From Methylobacteriaceae bacterium (GTDB taxonomy: Bacteria; Pseudomonadota; Alphaproteobacteria; Rhizobiales; Beijerinckiaceae), in assembly GCA_031272615.1 (NCBI GenBank), contig JAISTL010000286.1, positions 1 through 6,088 on the forward strand: DNA of 6,088 nucleotides. The letters run 5' to 3'. Below are positions 1-5,992 of the stretch, piece after piece (position 1 is the stretch's first letter; each line of letters begins with the position of its first letter). A program made the position numbers and the translations under genes. Below the pieces are notes generated by a model. That model was not told the origin of the DNA. It was given only the letters and a program-made list of their open reading frames with translations, and made no database searches.

Positions 1-631
1 GAAAACCAAAGGCGAGGGAACAGGCTGGATTGTGATAACCACCGCGTGGGCATTCGCTGTGCTCCTCGGCATTTTCGCTTCCAACGCCTGCGGCAGCCCG
101 GGCGCGCACATCAATCCGGCGGTGACGCTGGCCATGGCGCTCATGGGCAACACCCCGTGGGACCAGGTTCCGGTTTTTGTGTCGGCGCAATTCATCGGCG
201 GCTTCATCGGCGCCATTCTGGTGTACCTTCACTATATGCCGCACTTCAAAGCCACGGAAGACGGCGGAACCAAACTGGGCGTGTTCTCCACCGGCCCTGC
301 CATCCGTGACTGGACCAACTGGCTGGGCGAAATTTTTGGGACCTTCATGCTGGTGTTCAGCATCGTCGGCATCGGCAAGCTCGGCAATCTGTCGGACGGC
401 TTCGGCCCCTATCTGGTGGCCATGGTCATCTGGTCTCTCGGCCTCAGCCTCGGCGGCACCACAGGGTATGCCCTGAACCCCGCCCGTGACCTGGCGCCGC
501 GTATCGCGCACTTCCTACTGCCGATCCCGGCCAAAGGCGATTCCGATTGGAGTTATGCTCCCATTCCCGCCATCGGCCCGTTGATCGGCGGTGGTCTGGC
601 CGCGCTTTTCGTACTTGCGTCCGGAATATGA
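1..631 (+). CDS. glpF: Glycerol uptake facilitator / aquaglyceroporin (MIP family), 5'-truncated by window start
   Basis: This is an inner-membrane channel for facilitated diffusion of glycerol and similar small polyols. The reading frame is open from nucleotide 2, giving 209 residues to the TGA at 629-631; a GTG at 32 lies inside the protein and is not the start. Both MIP signature loops are present: NPA at residues 38-40 (nt 113-121, context HINPAVTLA) and NPA at 159-161 followed by Arg162-Asp163 (nt 476-490, context NPARDLAPR). The Asp after NPAR is typical of glycerol-conducting members rather than water-only aquaporins. The position equivalent to E. coli GlpF Phe200 appears to be Tyr (GYALNPARD). 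Hydrophobic stretches fit TM2 to TM6; TM1, about 35-40 residues, should lie upstream. Its position before dhaKLM supports glycerol or dihydroxyacetone uptake. Family is very secure; substrate is inferred. Confidence 0.95.
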   Translation, partial: KTKGEGTGWIVITTAWAFAVLLGIFASNACGSPGAHINPAVTLAMALMGNTPWDQVPVFVSAQFIGGFIGAILVYLHYMPHFKATEDGGTKLGVFSTGPAIRDWTNWLGEIFGTFMLVFSIVGIGKLGNLSDGFGPYLVAMVIWSLGLSLGGTTGYALNPARDLAPRIAHFLLPIPAKGDSDWSYAPIPAIGPLIGGGLAALFVLASGI

Positions 632-678
632 TCTGAAGGCAATCGGGATGTTGCCGGTTTTCCGTTGAGTTTCCGATA

Positions 679-710
679 CGGCGCGGCGGCGCAGTCTGTC
701 CGCCGCGCCG
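679..710 (+). other. Perfect GC-rich hairpin after glpF
   Basis: An 11-bp perfect inverted repeat, CGGCGCGGCGG (679-689) and CCGCCGCGCCG (700-710), flanks a 10-nt loop and begins 48 nt after the glpF stop. No T-tract follows on either strand, so it is not a standard intrinsic terminator. It could protect the 3' end of glpF mRNA after processing, assist Rho-dependent termination, or attenuate read-through into dhaK. The structure is seen directly; the role is inference. Confidence 0.6.
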
Positions 711-859
711 GGAATGCGCGGAAGACCGACATCTCCGGTTCAAGGCGTCGGAAAACAGGCCCTTGCCGTTTCCTCCGGCGCTGTCGGTTTGACTGAAAAA
801 ACACCCCGCAACGACGGTTCGGTCTGTTGTCGGTTCATCCACGCGTCAAAAACACTATC

Positions 860-865
860 GGGAGA
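860..865 (+). promoter_or_regulatory. Ribosome binding site for dhaK
   Basis: GGGAGA lies five nucleotides before the ATG at 871 and resembles the Shine-Dalgarno core. It supports this start, which also matches the usual N-terminus of DhaK ([11 protein letters not shown]). Confidence 0.75.
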
Positions 866-870
866 ACGTT

Positions 871-1872
871 ATGAAAAAGCTTATCAACAAGGTTGAAGAC
901 ATTTTGTCGGAGGTATTGGACGGCATGGCGGCCGCCCACGGCGACCTCATCAGGGTCAACAAGGAACCGGCCTATGTGGTGCGCGCCGATGCCCCGGTCA
1001 AGGGCAAGGTGGCGATTGTGTCCGGCGGCGGCAGCGGCCATGAGCCGATGCACGGCGGGTTCGTCGGCAAGGGAATGCTGGACGGCGCCTGTCCGGGCGC
1101 GATTTTCACCAGTCCGACCCCGGACCAGATGTATGAGGCCGCCAAGGCGGTGGACGGAGGCGCCGGCGTGTTGTTCATCGTCAAGAACTACACCGGTGAC
1201 GTCATGAACTTCGAGATGGCCGCCGACCTCGCCAAGGAAGACGGAATCACGGTGAAATCCGTGGTTATCGACGATGACGTGGCCGTGCAGGACAGCACCT
1301 GGACGGCGGGGCGCCGCGGCGTCGCCACCACCGTGCTCGCCGAGAAGATCGTCGGCGCCGCCGCCGAAGACGGCAAATCGCTGGATGAACTGGCGGACCT
1401 GTGCGCGCGCGTCAACGCCAACGGCCGCACCATGGGCATGGCGCTCACCTCCTGCACGGTGCCGGCCAACGGCAAACCGTCGTTCGATCTGCCCGAGGAC
1501 GAGATGGAAATCGGCATCGGCATCCACGGCGAACCCGGGCGGCGTCGCGAGAAGCTGAAATCCGCCGATGAAATCGTCGAGGAACTGATGACGCCGGTTA
1601 TCGAAGATCTGCCGTTCAAGGCCGGAGACCAGGTGCTGCTGTTCGTCAACGGCATGGGCGCCACGCCGCTCATCGAGCTCTACATCGTCTACCGCAAGGC
1701 GGCGGAGTTCGCGGAGAAGCACGGCCTGAAGGTGGTGCGCCACTTCATCGGCAGCTACATCACGTCGCTGGATATGGCCGGAACCTCCATCACCCTGCTG
1801 AAACTCGACGACGAGATGCTGAAATACTGGGATGCCCCGGTGCTGACGCCGGCGTTGAGGTCGAAAATCTGA
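871..1872 (+). CDS. dhaK: Dihydroxyacetone kinase, DhaK subunit (PTS-dependent type)
   Basis: DhaK is the substrate-binding subunit of the cytoplasmic, PEP-dependent dihydroxyacetone kinase. It holds dihydroxyacetone as a covalent hemiaminal on a histidine while DhaL-ADP transfers phosphate to it. At 333 residues it matches bacterial DhaK proteins (about 330-356). Substrate-site residues are visible: the SGGGSGHEP motif at 51-59 with His57, Asp110 in [10 protein letters not shown], and the covalent His219 in GIGIHGEPG (nt 1525-1527). These align with E. coli His56, Asp109 and His218. The segment [16 protein letters not shown] (145-160) is also family-typical. There is no C-terminal DhaL-like domain, which excludes the single-chain ATP-dependent kinase. 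The next genes encode DhaL and DhaM, completing the complex. An inactive DhaK-like coactivator (DhaQ-type) is unlikely because the catalytic His is kept. Confidence 0.97.
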   Translation: MKKLINKVEDILSEVLDGMAAAHGDLIRVNKEPAYVVRADAPVKGKVAIVSGGGSGHEPMHGGFVGKGMLDGACPGAIFTSPTPDQMYEAAKAVDGGAGVLFIVKNYTGDVMNFEMAADLAKEDGITVKSVVIDDDVAVQDSTWTAGRRGVATTVLAEKIVGAAAEDGKSLDELADLCARVNANGRTMGMALTSCTVPANGKPSFDLPEDEMEIGIGIHGEPGRRREKLKSADEIVEELMTPVIEDLPFKAGDQVLLFVNGMGATPLIELYIVYRKAAEFAEKHGLKVVRHFIGSYITSLDMAGTSITLLKLDDEMLKYWDAPVLTPALRSKI

Positions 1873-1908
1873 TCGACACTCTTATATGGTGAGTAATGCT
1901 GTGAATTT

Positions 1909-1949
1909 TGCCCATGCCGGCGCGGTTAATTCTTCGTCCGGCATGGGCA
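1909..1949 (+). other. Long perfect hairpin in the dhaK-dhaL gap
   Basis: A 12-bp perfect inverted repeat, TGCCCATGCCGG (1909-1920) and CCGGCATGGGCA (1938-1949), surrounds a 17-nt loop and starts 37 nt after the dhaK stop. The bases after it (TTGATGTAAAT) are not a U-tract, and the opposite strand has none either. It may be an RNA stability or partial-termination element, or a DNA operator: the arms are GC-rich half-sites with centres about 29 bp apart. Only the structure is certain. Confidence 0.65.
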
Positions 1950-1972
1950 TTGATGTAAATCCGGTGTACTAT
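1944..1972 (+). promoter_or_regulatory. Weak candidate promoter upstream of dhaL
   Basis: TACTAT at 1967-1972 matches five of six bases of the sigma70 -10 consensus. Exactly 17 nt upstream is TGGGCA (1944-1949), which matches four of six bases of the -35 consensus and overlaps the right arm of the 1909-1949 hairpin. If used, transcription would start near 1979 and give a dhaL leader of about 75 nt. The -35 match is poor and the call is tentative. Confidence 0.25.
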
Positions 1973-2001
1973 TCAACGTTTTGCGGAACCCGGATGCCGG
2001 A

Positions 2002-2023
2002 AACACCTGGTTCTGTTGGTGTT
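2002..2023 (+). other. Small hairpin in the dhaL leader
   Basis: AACACC (2002-2007) and GGTGTT (2018-2023) form a 6-bp perfect stem with a 10-nt loop, ending 14 nt before the dhaL Shine-Dalgarno sequence. It may be incidental. It leaves the ribosome binding site exposed. Confidence 0.3.
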
Positions 2024-2037
2024 GTCGAGACAGGAAA

Positions 2038-2043
2038 GAGGAG
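2038..2043 (+). promoter_or_regulatory. Ribosome binding site deciding the dhaL start
   Basis: GAGGAG, within a purine-rich run from 2032, lies 10 nt before the ATG at 2054. It favours that ATG over an in-frame start at 1886, whose extra 56 codons run through the hairpin and show no DhaL similarity. Confidence 0.75.
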
Positions 2044-2053
2044 AGAAACGAAA

Positions 2054-2680
2054 ATGAGCAACCTGGATGTGGGCGCCGCGACCGAATGGATCAAAAAGTC
2101 GGCCGATGTTTTGAATGTCGAGAAGAAGCGCCTGACGGAACTGGATGCCGCCATCGGTGACAGCGACCACGGTGAAAACATGGCGCGCGGCTTCAACGCG
2201 GTTACCGCCAAAATCGGCGCCGCCGCTCCGGCCGATATGGCCGCGCTGTTCAAGACGGTGGGCATGACCCTCATCACCACGGTCGGCGGCGCGTCGGGGC
2301 CGCTCTACGGCACGTTTTTCCTGGAAATCGGCAAGAAAACCGCGGGAAAGGCCGAGCTCGACACCTTGGCCTGGGCCGACGCGCTGGACGCCGGAATTGC
2401 CGGAATCGTCATGCGCGGCAAGGCCGAGCTCAATGACAAGACCATGCTGGACGCTTTGCTTCCGGCGGCAAAAGCCCTGCGTGACAACGCCGCCAAACCG
2501 TTGGCCGAGGCGGCGGACGCGAGCGCGGCGTCGGCGGAGGCCGGCATGGCGGCAACCATTCCGCTGGTGGCCCGTAAAGGGCGGGCCAGCTATCTCGGCG
2601 AGCGCAGCGCCGGGCATCAGGACCCGGGGGCGACCTCCGCTTCCCTGCTGCTCAGGGCTTTCGCCGACACGGTGAAATAA
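2054..2680 (+). CDS. dhaL: Dihydroxyacetone kinase, ADP-binding subunit DhaL
   Basis: DhaL carries tightly bound ADP that acts as a cofactor. DhaM phosphorylates it to ATP, and the phosphate is passed to dihydroxyacetone on DhaK. The 208 residues match the roughly 210 of E. coli DhaL. The metal-nucleotide site is intact: Asp31, Asp36 and Asp38 in ELDAAIGDSDHGENMARGF, equivalent to E. coli Asp30, Asp35 and Asp37. GGASGPL (78-84) and GRASYLGERSAGHQDPGA (176-193) are the other conserved nucleotide-binding segments. The start was set by the Shine-Dalgarno sequence and by family length. It lies 181 nt after dhaK, an unusually loose spacing for subunits of one complex, and 101 nt before dhaM. Identity is secure; the PEP-dependent mode follows from the DhaM gene next to it. 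Confidence 0.96.
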   Translation: MSNLDVGAATEWIKKSADVLNVEKKRLTELDAAIGDSDHGENMARGFNAVTAKIGAAAPADMAALFKTVGMTLITTVGGASGPLYGTFFLEIGKKTAGKAELDTLAWADALDAGIAGIVMRGKAELNDKTMLDALLPAAKALRDNAAKPLAEAADASAASAEAGMAATIPLVARKGRASYLGERSAGHQDPGATSASLLLRAFADTVK

Positions 2681-2702
2681 CCTTCCAAGGAATTCATGCC
2701 TC

Positions 2703-2729
2703 CCGTCCCGTTCGTCCGCAACGGGGCGG
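2703..2729 (+). other. GC-rich hairpin in the dhaL-dhaM gap
   Basis: Bases 2703-2712 and 2720-2729 pair in a 10-bp stem with one G-U pair (2706/2726) and a 7-nt loop (2713-2719). It lies 22 nt after the dhaL stop and 53 nt before dhaM. No U-tract follows. It resembles the hairpins in the two preceding gaps and could set relative mRNA levels of the subunits; that role is inferred. Confidence 0.55.
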
Positions 2730-2770
2730 AGCGCTGAACCCGTCAACAGATTTTATGCTTCTGAACCAAT

Positions 2771-2776
2771 GAGGTG
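2771..2776 (+). promoter_or_regulatory. Ribosome binding site for dhaM
   Basis: GAGGTG is positioned five nucleotides before the ATG at 2782. This supports that start, which places the catalytic EIIA histidine at residue 13, as expected for DhaM. Confidence 0.75.
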
Positions 2777-2781
2777 TTCCC

Positions 2782-5238
2782 ATGTCCGAAGCAACGGTAG
2801 CGCTTGTTCTTGTCTCCCACAGCAATGCCCTGGCGGAAGCGGTGGCGGCGCTGGCCGGGCAGATGACCGGTGGGCGGGTCGATATCGTCACTGCCGCCGG
2901 CGCCGGTGACGACGGCACGCTGTTCGGCACCGACGCCGTGAAAATCATGGAGGCGATTGAGCGCGTCAACCGTCCCGAGGGGGTGCTGGTGCTGCTGGAC
3001 CTTGGCAGCGCCCTGCTGTCGGCGGACATGGCGCTGGACCTCATCGAACCGGAGGTGAAGGCCAATGTCCGGGTGCTGCCCTGCGCGTTCGTCGAGGGCG
3101 CGGTGACGGCGGCGGCGTCGGCGGCCTCGGGCGCGGGGGTTGACGAAGTGGCGGCGGAAGCGCTGAAATCCCTGGCGCCCAAAGAAGCGCATCTGGGTGC
3201 GGTTGCCGACACTCCCGCGAATGCTGCGGCTGAGGAGGCGAAGGCGCCCGACGCCGTGGGCGAGGCGGCAATTCCCGACCCCAACGGGCTGCACGCCCGC
3301 CCGGCGGCCAATCTCACGACGCTTGCCGGCACGTTTCGCGCCACCATCACCATTGCTGACAAAACCCGCGGCACCGGGCCGGTGAGCGCCCGCTCGCTGG
3401 TGGGGCTCTCATCCCTCGGCGCGGTGCATAACGACGTGCTGGTTATCAGCGCCCGCGGCGACGATGCCGGGAAGGCGGTGGAGGCTTTTGTCGCGCTTAT
3501 AGGGTCGTTGACCGGCGGCGGGGCGGCGGCGGACGCTCCGGCGCCGGTGGAGGCGACGCACGGGCCGGTTCCGGCGTCTGCCGGTGTTGCCCTTGGCCCG
3601 GCCTGGTATCTTTCCTCGGCGGCGCCTGATGTTCCCACCCACAAGATTCCGGAGGCGGATATCGCACCGGAAAACCGTTATCTGGATTCGGCGGTTGACG
3701 AAGTGCGGAAATTCCTGGAATCCCAGTCGGGCGGGCGTGATGTGGTGGCGATTCAAATCGCCCTGCTCAACGATCCGTCGCTGGTCGGCCGGGCGCACCA
3801 GCTTATCAGGGCGGAACGCTTCAACGCGTGTCTTGCCTGGAAACAGGCGGTGGACGAGGCCGCCGCTGTGTATGAAGGGCTCACCGACGCGTATCTCAAG
3901 GCGCGGGCCACGGATGTGCGCGATGTCGGCAACCGGGTGATCCGGCAGCTGCTGGGGGTGGAGAGCGCCGAGTTCCCCAAGGGCGGCAAAATCGTTGTGG
4001 TCGCCGACGAAATGAACCCGTCGGACGCGGTGCGCTGCAACCCGGATGTGGTGCTCGGCGTGGTGGACCGGCGCGGCGGGCGCACCTCCCACGCCGCCAT
4101 CCTGCTGCGGGCGGCGGGCATTCCGATGGTTGTCGGCGCCGATGTGCCGGAGAGCGGCGTCAGGGAAATCGGCCTTGACGGTTCCACCGGCGACGTGTGG
4201 CTGGACCCGGACGGTCCGACACGGGCGATGATTCTGCAACGCCTGGCCGAGCGTCAGCAACGGCAGAAACAGCTGGAGAGTGAGGCGGCAAAAAGCGTCG
4301 AAACCAAGGACGGCGAGGCGGTGACGCTGCTGGCCAATGTCTCCGGCGTCGCCGACGCGAAGACGGCGCTGAAGGCCGGAGCGCGGGGCATCGGCCTGTT
4401 GCGCACCGAAATCCTGTTTCAGGACCGGAAGGTCGCGCCGACCGAGGACGAGCAGATCGCCGTGCTCAGTGAGATTTTTGCCCTGTTTTCCGGCTTTCCG
4501 GTGGTGGTGCGCACGCTGGACGCCGGTGGCGACAAACCCATTCCCTACATGGACATGCCCAAGGAGGCCAATCCGTTCCTGGGCGAGCGCGGCCTGCGCC
4601 TGAGCTTCAGCAACCGGCCGCTGTTCGAGACGCAGCTGCGGGCGATTCTGCGCGCCGGAGCCGGCCATAACATCCGCATCATGCTGCCGATGGTCACGGA
4701 GGTTGAGGAAATCGTCAAGGCCAAGGAAATCCTCGCCGATGTCCACGCCGGGCTGGAGCGGCAAGGGATGGCGCATCTGTGGCCGGTGCCGCTCGGCATC
4801 ATGATCGAGGTGCCCGGCGCCGCGGTGCGGGCGGCGGAACTGGCGGAACACGCCGAGTTCTTTTCCATCGGCACCAATGATCTCACCCAGTATACGCTGG
4901 CCGCCGAACGCGGCAACCCGCGGTTGGGGAAATTCGCCGACGCCGTGCATCCGGCGGTGTTGCAGCTCATCGGCGCGGTGGTCGAGGCCGGGGCGACCCG
5001 GCGGCGCCCGGTGTCGGTGTGCGGCGAGGCGGCGGGGGACCCGGTGGCGGCGGCGCTGCTGCTCGGCCTCGGGATCAAGAGCCTGAGCATGGGCGGCGCG
5101 GCGCTGATGGATGTCCGACGTATGATTGTCACCCATACGCTGAAGGAATTCGCCGAGGCCGCCGAAGAGGCGCTCAGGCAATCCGATGCGGATTCGGTGC
5201 GGGCCGCGTTCAACAAGGCGATTCCGCCCGGTTCCTGA
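2782..5238 (+). CDS. dhaM: DhaM-HPr-Enzyme I fusion: PTS phosphoryl donor for dihydroxyacetone kinase
   Basis: This 818-residue cytoplasmic protein should carry phosphate from PEP to DhaL-ADP. Residues 1 to about 130 are the mannose-type EIIA domain of DhaM, with acceptor His13 (LVLVSHSNALAE) and the conserved GTLFGTDAVKIMEAI and VLLDLGSALLSADMAL. An Ala-rich linker (about 110-162) leads to HPr (about 163-242) with acceptor His171 in GLHARPAA. A second Ala/Pro linker leads to Enzyme I (about 258-818), with phospho-His437 in GGRTSHAAI. The PEP-binding domain is complete: GIGLLRTEILF (537-547), metal ligands Glu676 (IMIEVPGAA) and Asp700 (FSIGTNDLTQYTLAAERGN), and Cys747 in VCGEAAGDP. E. coli DhaM has about 470 residues and lacks the PEP-binding half, so this version looks self-sufficient. 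It could also feed other PTS proteins; that is inference. Confidence 0.95.
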   Translation: MSEATVALVLVSHSNALAEAVAALAGQMTGGRVDIVTAAGAGDDGTLFGTDAVKIMEAIERVNRPEGVLVLLDLGSALLSADMALDLIEPEVKANVRVLPCAFVEGAVTAAASAASGAGVDEVAAEALKSLAPKEAHLGAVADTPANAAAEEAKAPDAVGEAAIPDPNGLHARPAANLTTLAGTFRATITIADKTRGTGPVSARSLVGLSSLGAVHNDVLVISARGDDAGKAVEAFVALIGSLTGGGAAADAPAPVEATHGPVPASAGVALGPAWYLSSAAPDVPTHKIPEADIAPENRYLDSAVDEVRKFLESQSGGRDVVAIQIALLNDPSLVGRAHQLIRAERFNACLAWKQAVDEAAAVYEGLTDAYLKARATDVRDVGNRVIRQLLGVESAEFPKGGKIVVVADEMNPSDAVRCNPDVVLGVVDRRGGRTSHAAILLRAAGIPMVVGADVPESGVREIGLDGSTGDVWLDPDGPTRAMILQRLAERQQRQKQLESEAAKSVETKDGEAVTLLANVSGVADAKTALKAGARGIGLLRTEILFQDRKVAPTEDEQIAVLSEIFALFSGFPVVVRTLDAGGDKPIPYMDMPKEANPFLGERGLRLSFSNRPLFETQLRAILRAGAGHNIRIMLPMVTEVEEIVKAKEILADVHAGLERQGMAHLWPVPLGIMIEVPGAAVRAAELAEHAEFFSIGTNDLTQYTLAAERGNPRLGKFADAVHPAVLQLIGAVVEAGATRRRPVSVCGEAAGDPVAAALLLGLGIKSLSMGGAALMDVRRMIVTHTLKEFAEAAEEALRQSDADSVRAAFNKAIPPGS

Positions 5239-5245
5239 AGAACCG
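5229..5245 (+). other. Short hairpin spanning the dhaM stop codon
   Basis: CGGTTC (5229-5234) and GAACCG (5240-5245) form a 6-bp perfect stem whose 5-nt loop contains the TGA stop. There is no U-tract after it, so it is not called a terminator. It may be fortuitous. Confidence 0.3.
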
Positions 5246-5357
5246 CGGTGAGATAATATCAGGGAAAAGCGCCGTTTTGCTTACTCCCCGCCTTGAACTC
5301 AACCGTTGCGGGTGTTATGCGGGAGAAGTGGAATACATCATACAAATCAATTTCATT

Positions 5358-5365
5358 GGAGGAGG
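5358..5365 (+). promoter_or_regulatory. Strong ribosome binding site for the YhcH-family gene
   Basis: GGAGGAGG sits seven nucleotides before the ATG at 5373 and is the best Shine-Dalgarno match in the window. It decides the start against a far longer in-frame extension beginning at 5019, which overlaps dhaM and has no family similarity. In the 134-nt gap before the gene, GATAAT at 5252-5257 resembles a -10 box, but no -35 partner is visible. Confidence 0.8.
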
Positions 5366-5372
5366 ACACGGA

Positions 5373-5846
5373 ATGTATTTTGGAAATATCAAGCAGTTGT
5401 CGGAAGTCGACAAGGCCTATCCGAAGGCGGTTGCCAAGCTTTTGAAAGTCTTCGCCGGGTTGGACCCCGCCAAGCTGGAAAACAAGCGCTATGACGTCGA
5501 GGGCGACAGCATTTTCTACATCGTTTCCGAAGGAACGACCAAACCGGCGGCGGAAAACCGGCCCGAAGCCCACAAGCGCTATCTCGATGTGCAGTTTCTG
5601 CTGGAAGGCGCGGAAGGCATCGGCCTCGCCATCGATGAAGGCCAGTTCGCGATTACGGAAGACCTGTTCGCCGACAAGGACATCGCCTTCTACGCCAAGG
5701 AAAACGCTGACGAATTCATGATTGTGGCGCGTCCGGGCAGCTTCACGGTGCTGTATCCCACCGATATCCACCGGCCGATGTGCGCTGTCGGCGCGCCGGG
5801 CAAGGTGCGCAAAATCGTCGGCAAGGTCGCGGTGTCGGCGCTGTAA
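5373..5846 (+). CDS. YhcH/YjgK/YiaL-family protein (DUF386, cupin-like fold)
   Basis: This is a small soluble protein of 157 residues, the usual length for the family (about 150-155). Family hallmarks are visible: the N-terminal MYFGNIKQL, the central block PEAHKRYLDVQFLLEGAEGIG (64-84) with Glu65, His67, Asp72 and Gln74, and the C-terminal block YPTDIHRPMCAVG (128-140) with His133, followed by Lys144 and Lys147. The acidic and histidine residues probably form a metal or sugar site in a beta-barrel. Members include E. coli YhcH (NanQ), reported as a sialic acid anomerase, and the EbgC and YiaL proteins linked to sugar operons. The exact substrate here is unknown. It follows the dha genes by 134 nt on the same strand and is closed by a terminator, so it may share their transcript or have its own promoter. 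A role in sugar anomer or isomer handling is inferred. Confidence 0.9.
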   Translation: MYFGNIKQLSEVDKAYPKAVAKLLKVFAGLDPAKLENKRYDVEGDSIFYIVSEGTTKPAAENRPEAHKRYLDVQFLLEGAEGIGLAIDEGQFAITEDLFADKDIAFYAKENADEFMIVARPGSFTVLYPTDIHRPMCAVGAPGKVRKIVGKVAVSAL

Positions 5847-5851
5847 AGGAC

Positions 5852-5889
5852 GCCCCTGCAAGCGTGACCAGTGGGTCGCCGGGCTTTTT
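5852..5889 (+). terminator. Probable intrinsic terminator after the YhcH-family gene
   Basis: Beginning six nucleotides after the TAA, GCCC (5852-5855) pairs with GGGC (5881-5884). Inside it, 5862-5869 pairs with 5874-5880 (GACC/GGTC core with an AGTG tetraloop, one G-U pair and one bulged base). The stem runs directly into TTTTT (5885-5889). The internal asymmetry weakens the helix, but position, GC-rich base and T-tract agree. This is the only hairpin in the window with a U-tract and probably ends the transcription unit. Confidence 0.6.
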
Positions 5890-5954
5890 GGTGGACACAG
5901 TGGAGTCTTCCGGATGCGGAATGCGGAACTGTGAGCCCGTCCACCGTGTCCACC
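5890..5954. repeat. Imperfect inverted repeat made from the array motif
   Basis: Bases 5890-5904 (GGTGGACACAGTGGA) are complementary to 5940-5954 (TCCACCGTGTCCACC) at 14 of 15 positions, with one A-C mismatch (5899/5945) and a 35-nt loop. The left arm is two inverted copies of the downstream 9-bp unit, one exact core (GGTGGAC, 5890-5896) and one degenerate (AGTGGAG, 5899-5905), in the same 9-bp phase. Within the loop ATGCGGA is directly repeated (5914-5920 and 5921-5927). Confidence 0.6.
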
Positions 5955-5992
5955 ATGTCCACCCCGTCCACCAAGTTCACCTGGTCCACCAA
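5939..5992. repeat. Tandem array of six 9-bp units (core GTCCACC plus two variable bases)
   Basis: Six contiguous units start at 5939, 5948, 5957, 5966, 5975 and 5984. Five carry the exact core GTCCACC; the fifth is GTTCACC. The two bases after each core are GT, AT, CC, AA, TG and AA, so the core is conserved while the spacer is nearly free. On the minus strand one frame reads Val-Asp-X repeats within an open frame of about 100 codons, but that frame largely overlaps the YhcH-family gene in antisense and is not a credible gene. The array lies beyond the terminator in non-coding DNA. Confidence 0.85.

Larger units (their letters stand above)
632..870 (+). other. glpF-dhaK intergenic region
   Basis: This 239-nt non-coding gap separates glpF from dhaK. 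It contains one strong hairpin (679-710) and the dhaK ribosome binding site. A TTGACT at 789-794 resembles a -35 box, but I see no acceptable -10 box at 16-18 nt from it, so I do not call a promoter. The short open frames here have no recognisable protein character. It is unclear whether dhaK is read through from glpF or has its own promoter. Confidence 0.6.

Noticed and set aside
789..817. Promoter for dhaK from the TTGACT at 789-794
   Set aside because: The hexamer at the right spacing (CGACGG, 812-817) does not resemble a -10 box.
835..1743. Minus-strand open frame of about 302 codons opposite dhaK
   Set aside because: It is a shadow of dhaK caused by high GC; the + strand frame has the full DhaK motifs and a ribosome binding site.
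1886..2053. Possible 56-residue N-terminal extension of DhaL
   Set aside because: The extension runs through a 12-bp hairpin, has no family similarity, and a good Shine-Dalgarno sequence precedes the ATG at 2054, which gives the normal DhaL length.
3409..5181. Long minus-strand open frame (590 codons) opposite dhaM
   Set aside because: It is antisense to the conserved EI and HPr domains, rich in His, Arg and Pro as expected from the reverse of a high-GC gene, and has no recognisable domain.
5293..5321. Promoter for the YhcH-family gene from TTGAAC (5293) and TATGCG (5316)
   Set aside because: Spacing is 17 nt, but the -10 match is only three of six, so it is not above chance.
5019..5372. 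In-frame extension of the YhcH-family gene upstream into dhaM
   Set aside because: It overlaps conserved EI coding sequence in another frame, and the ATG at 5373 has the best ribosome binding site in the window and the typical family N-terminus.
5690..5992. Minus-strand open frame containing Val-Asp-X repeats
   Set aside because: About half of it is antisense to the YhcH-family gene, and the repeat peptide follows simply from the 9-bp DNA array being a multiple of three. I see no ribosome binding site that would argue for translation.
5939..5992. CRISPR array
   Set aside because: Repeat units are 9 bp with 2-bp gaps; there are no 25-40 bp repeats separated by unique spacers and no cas genes.
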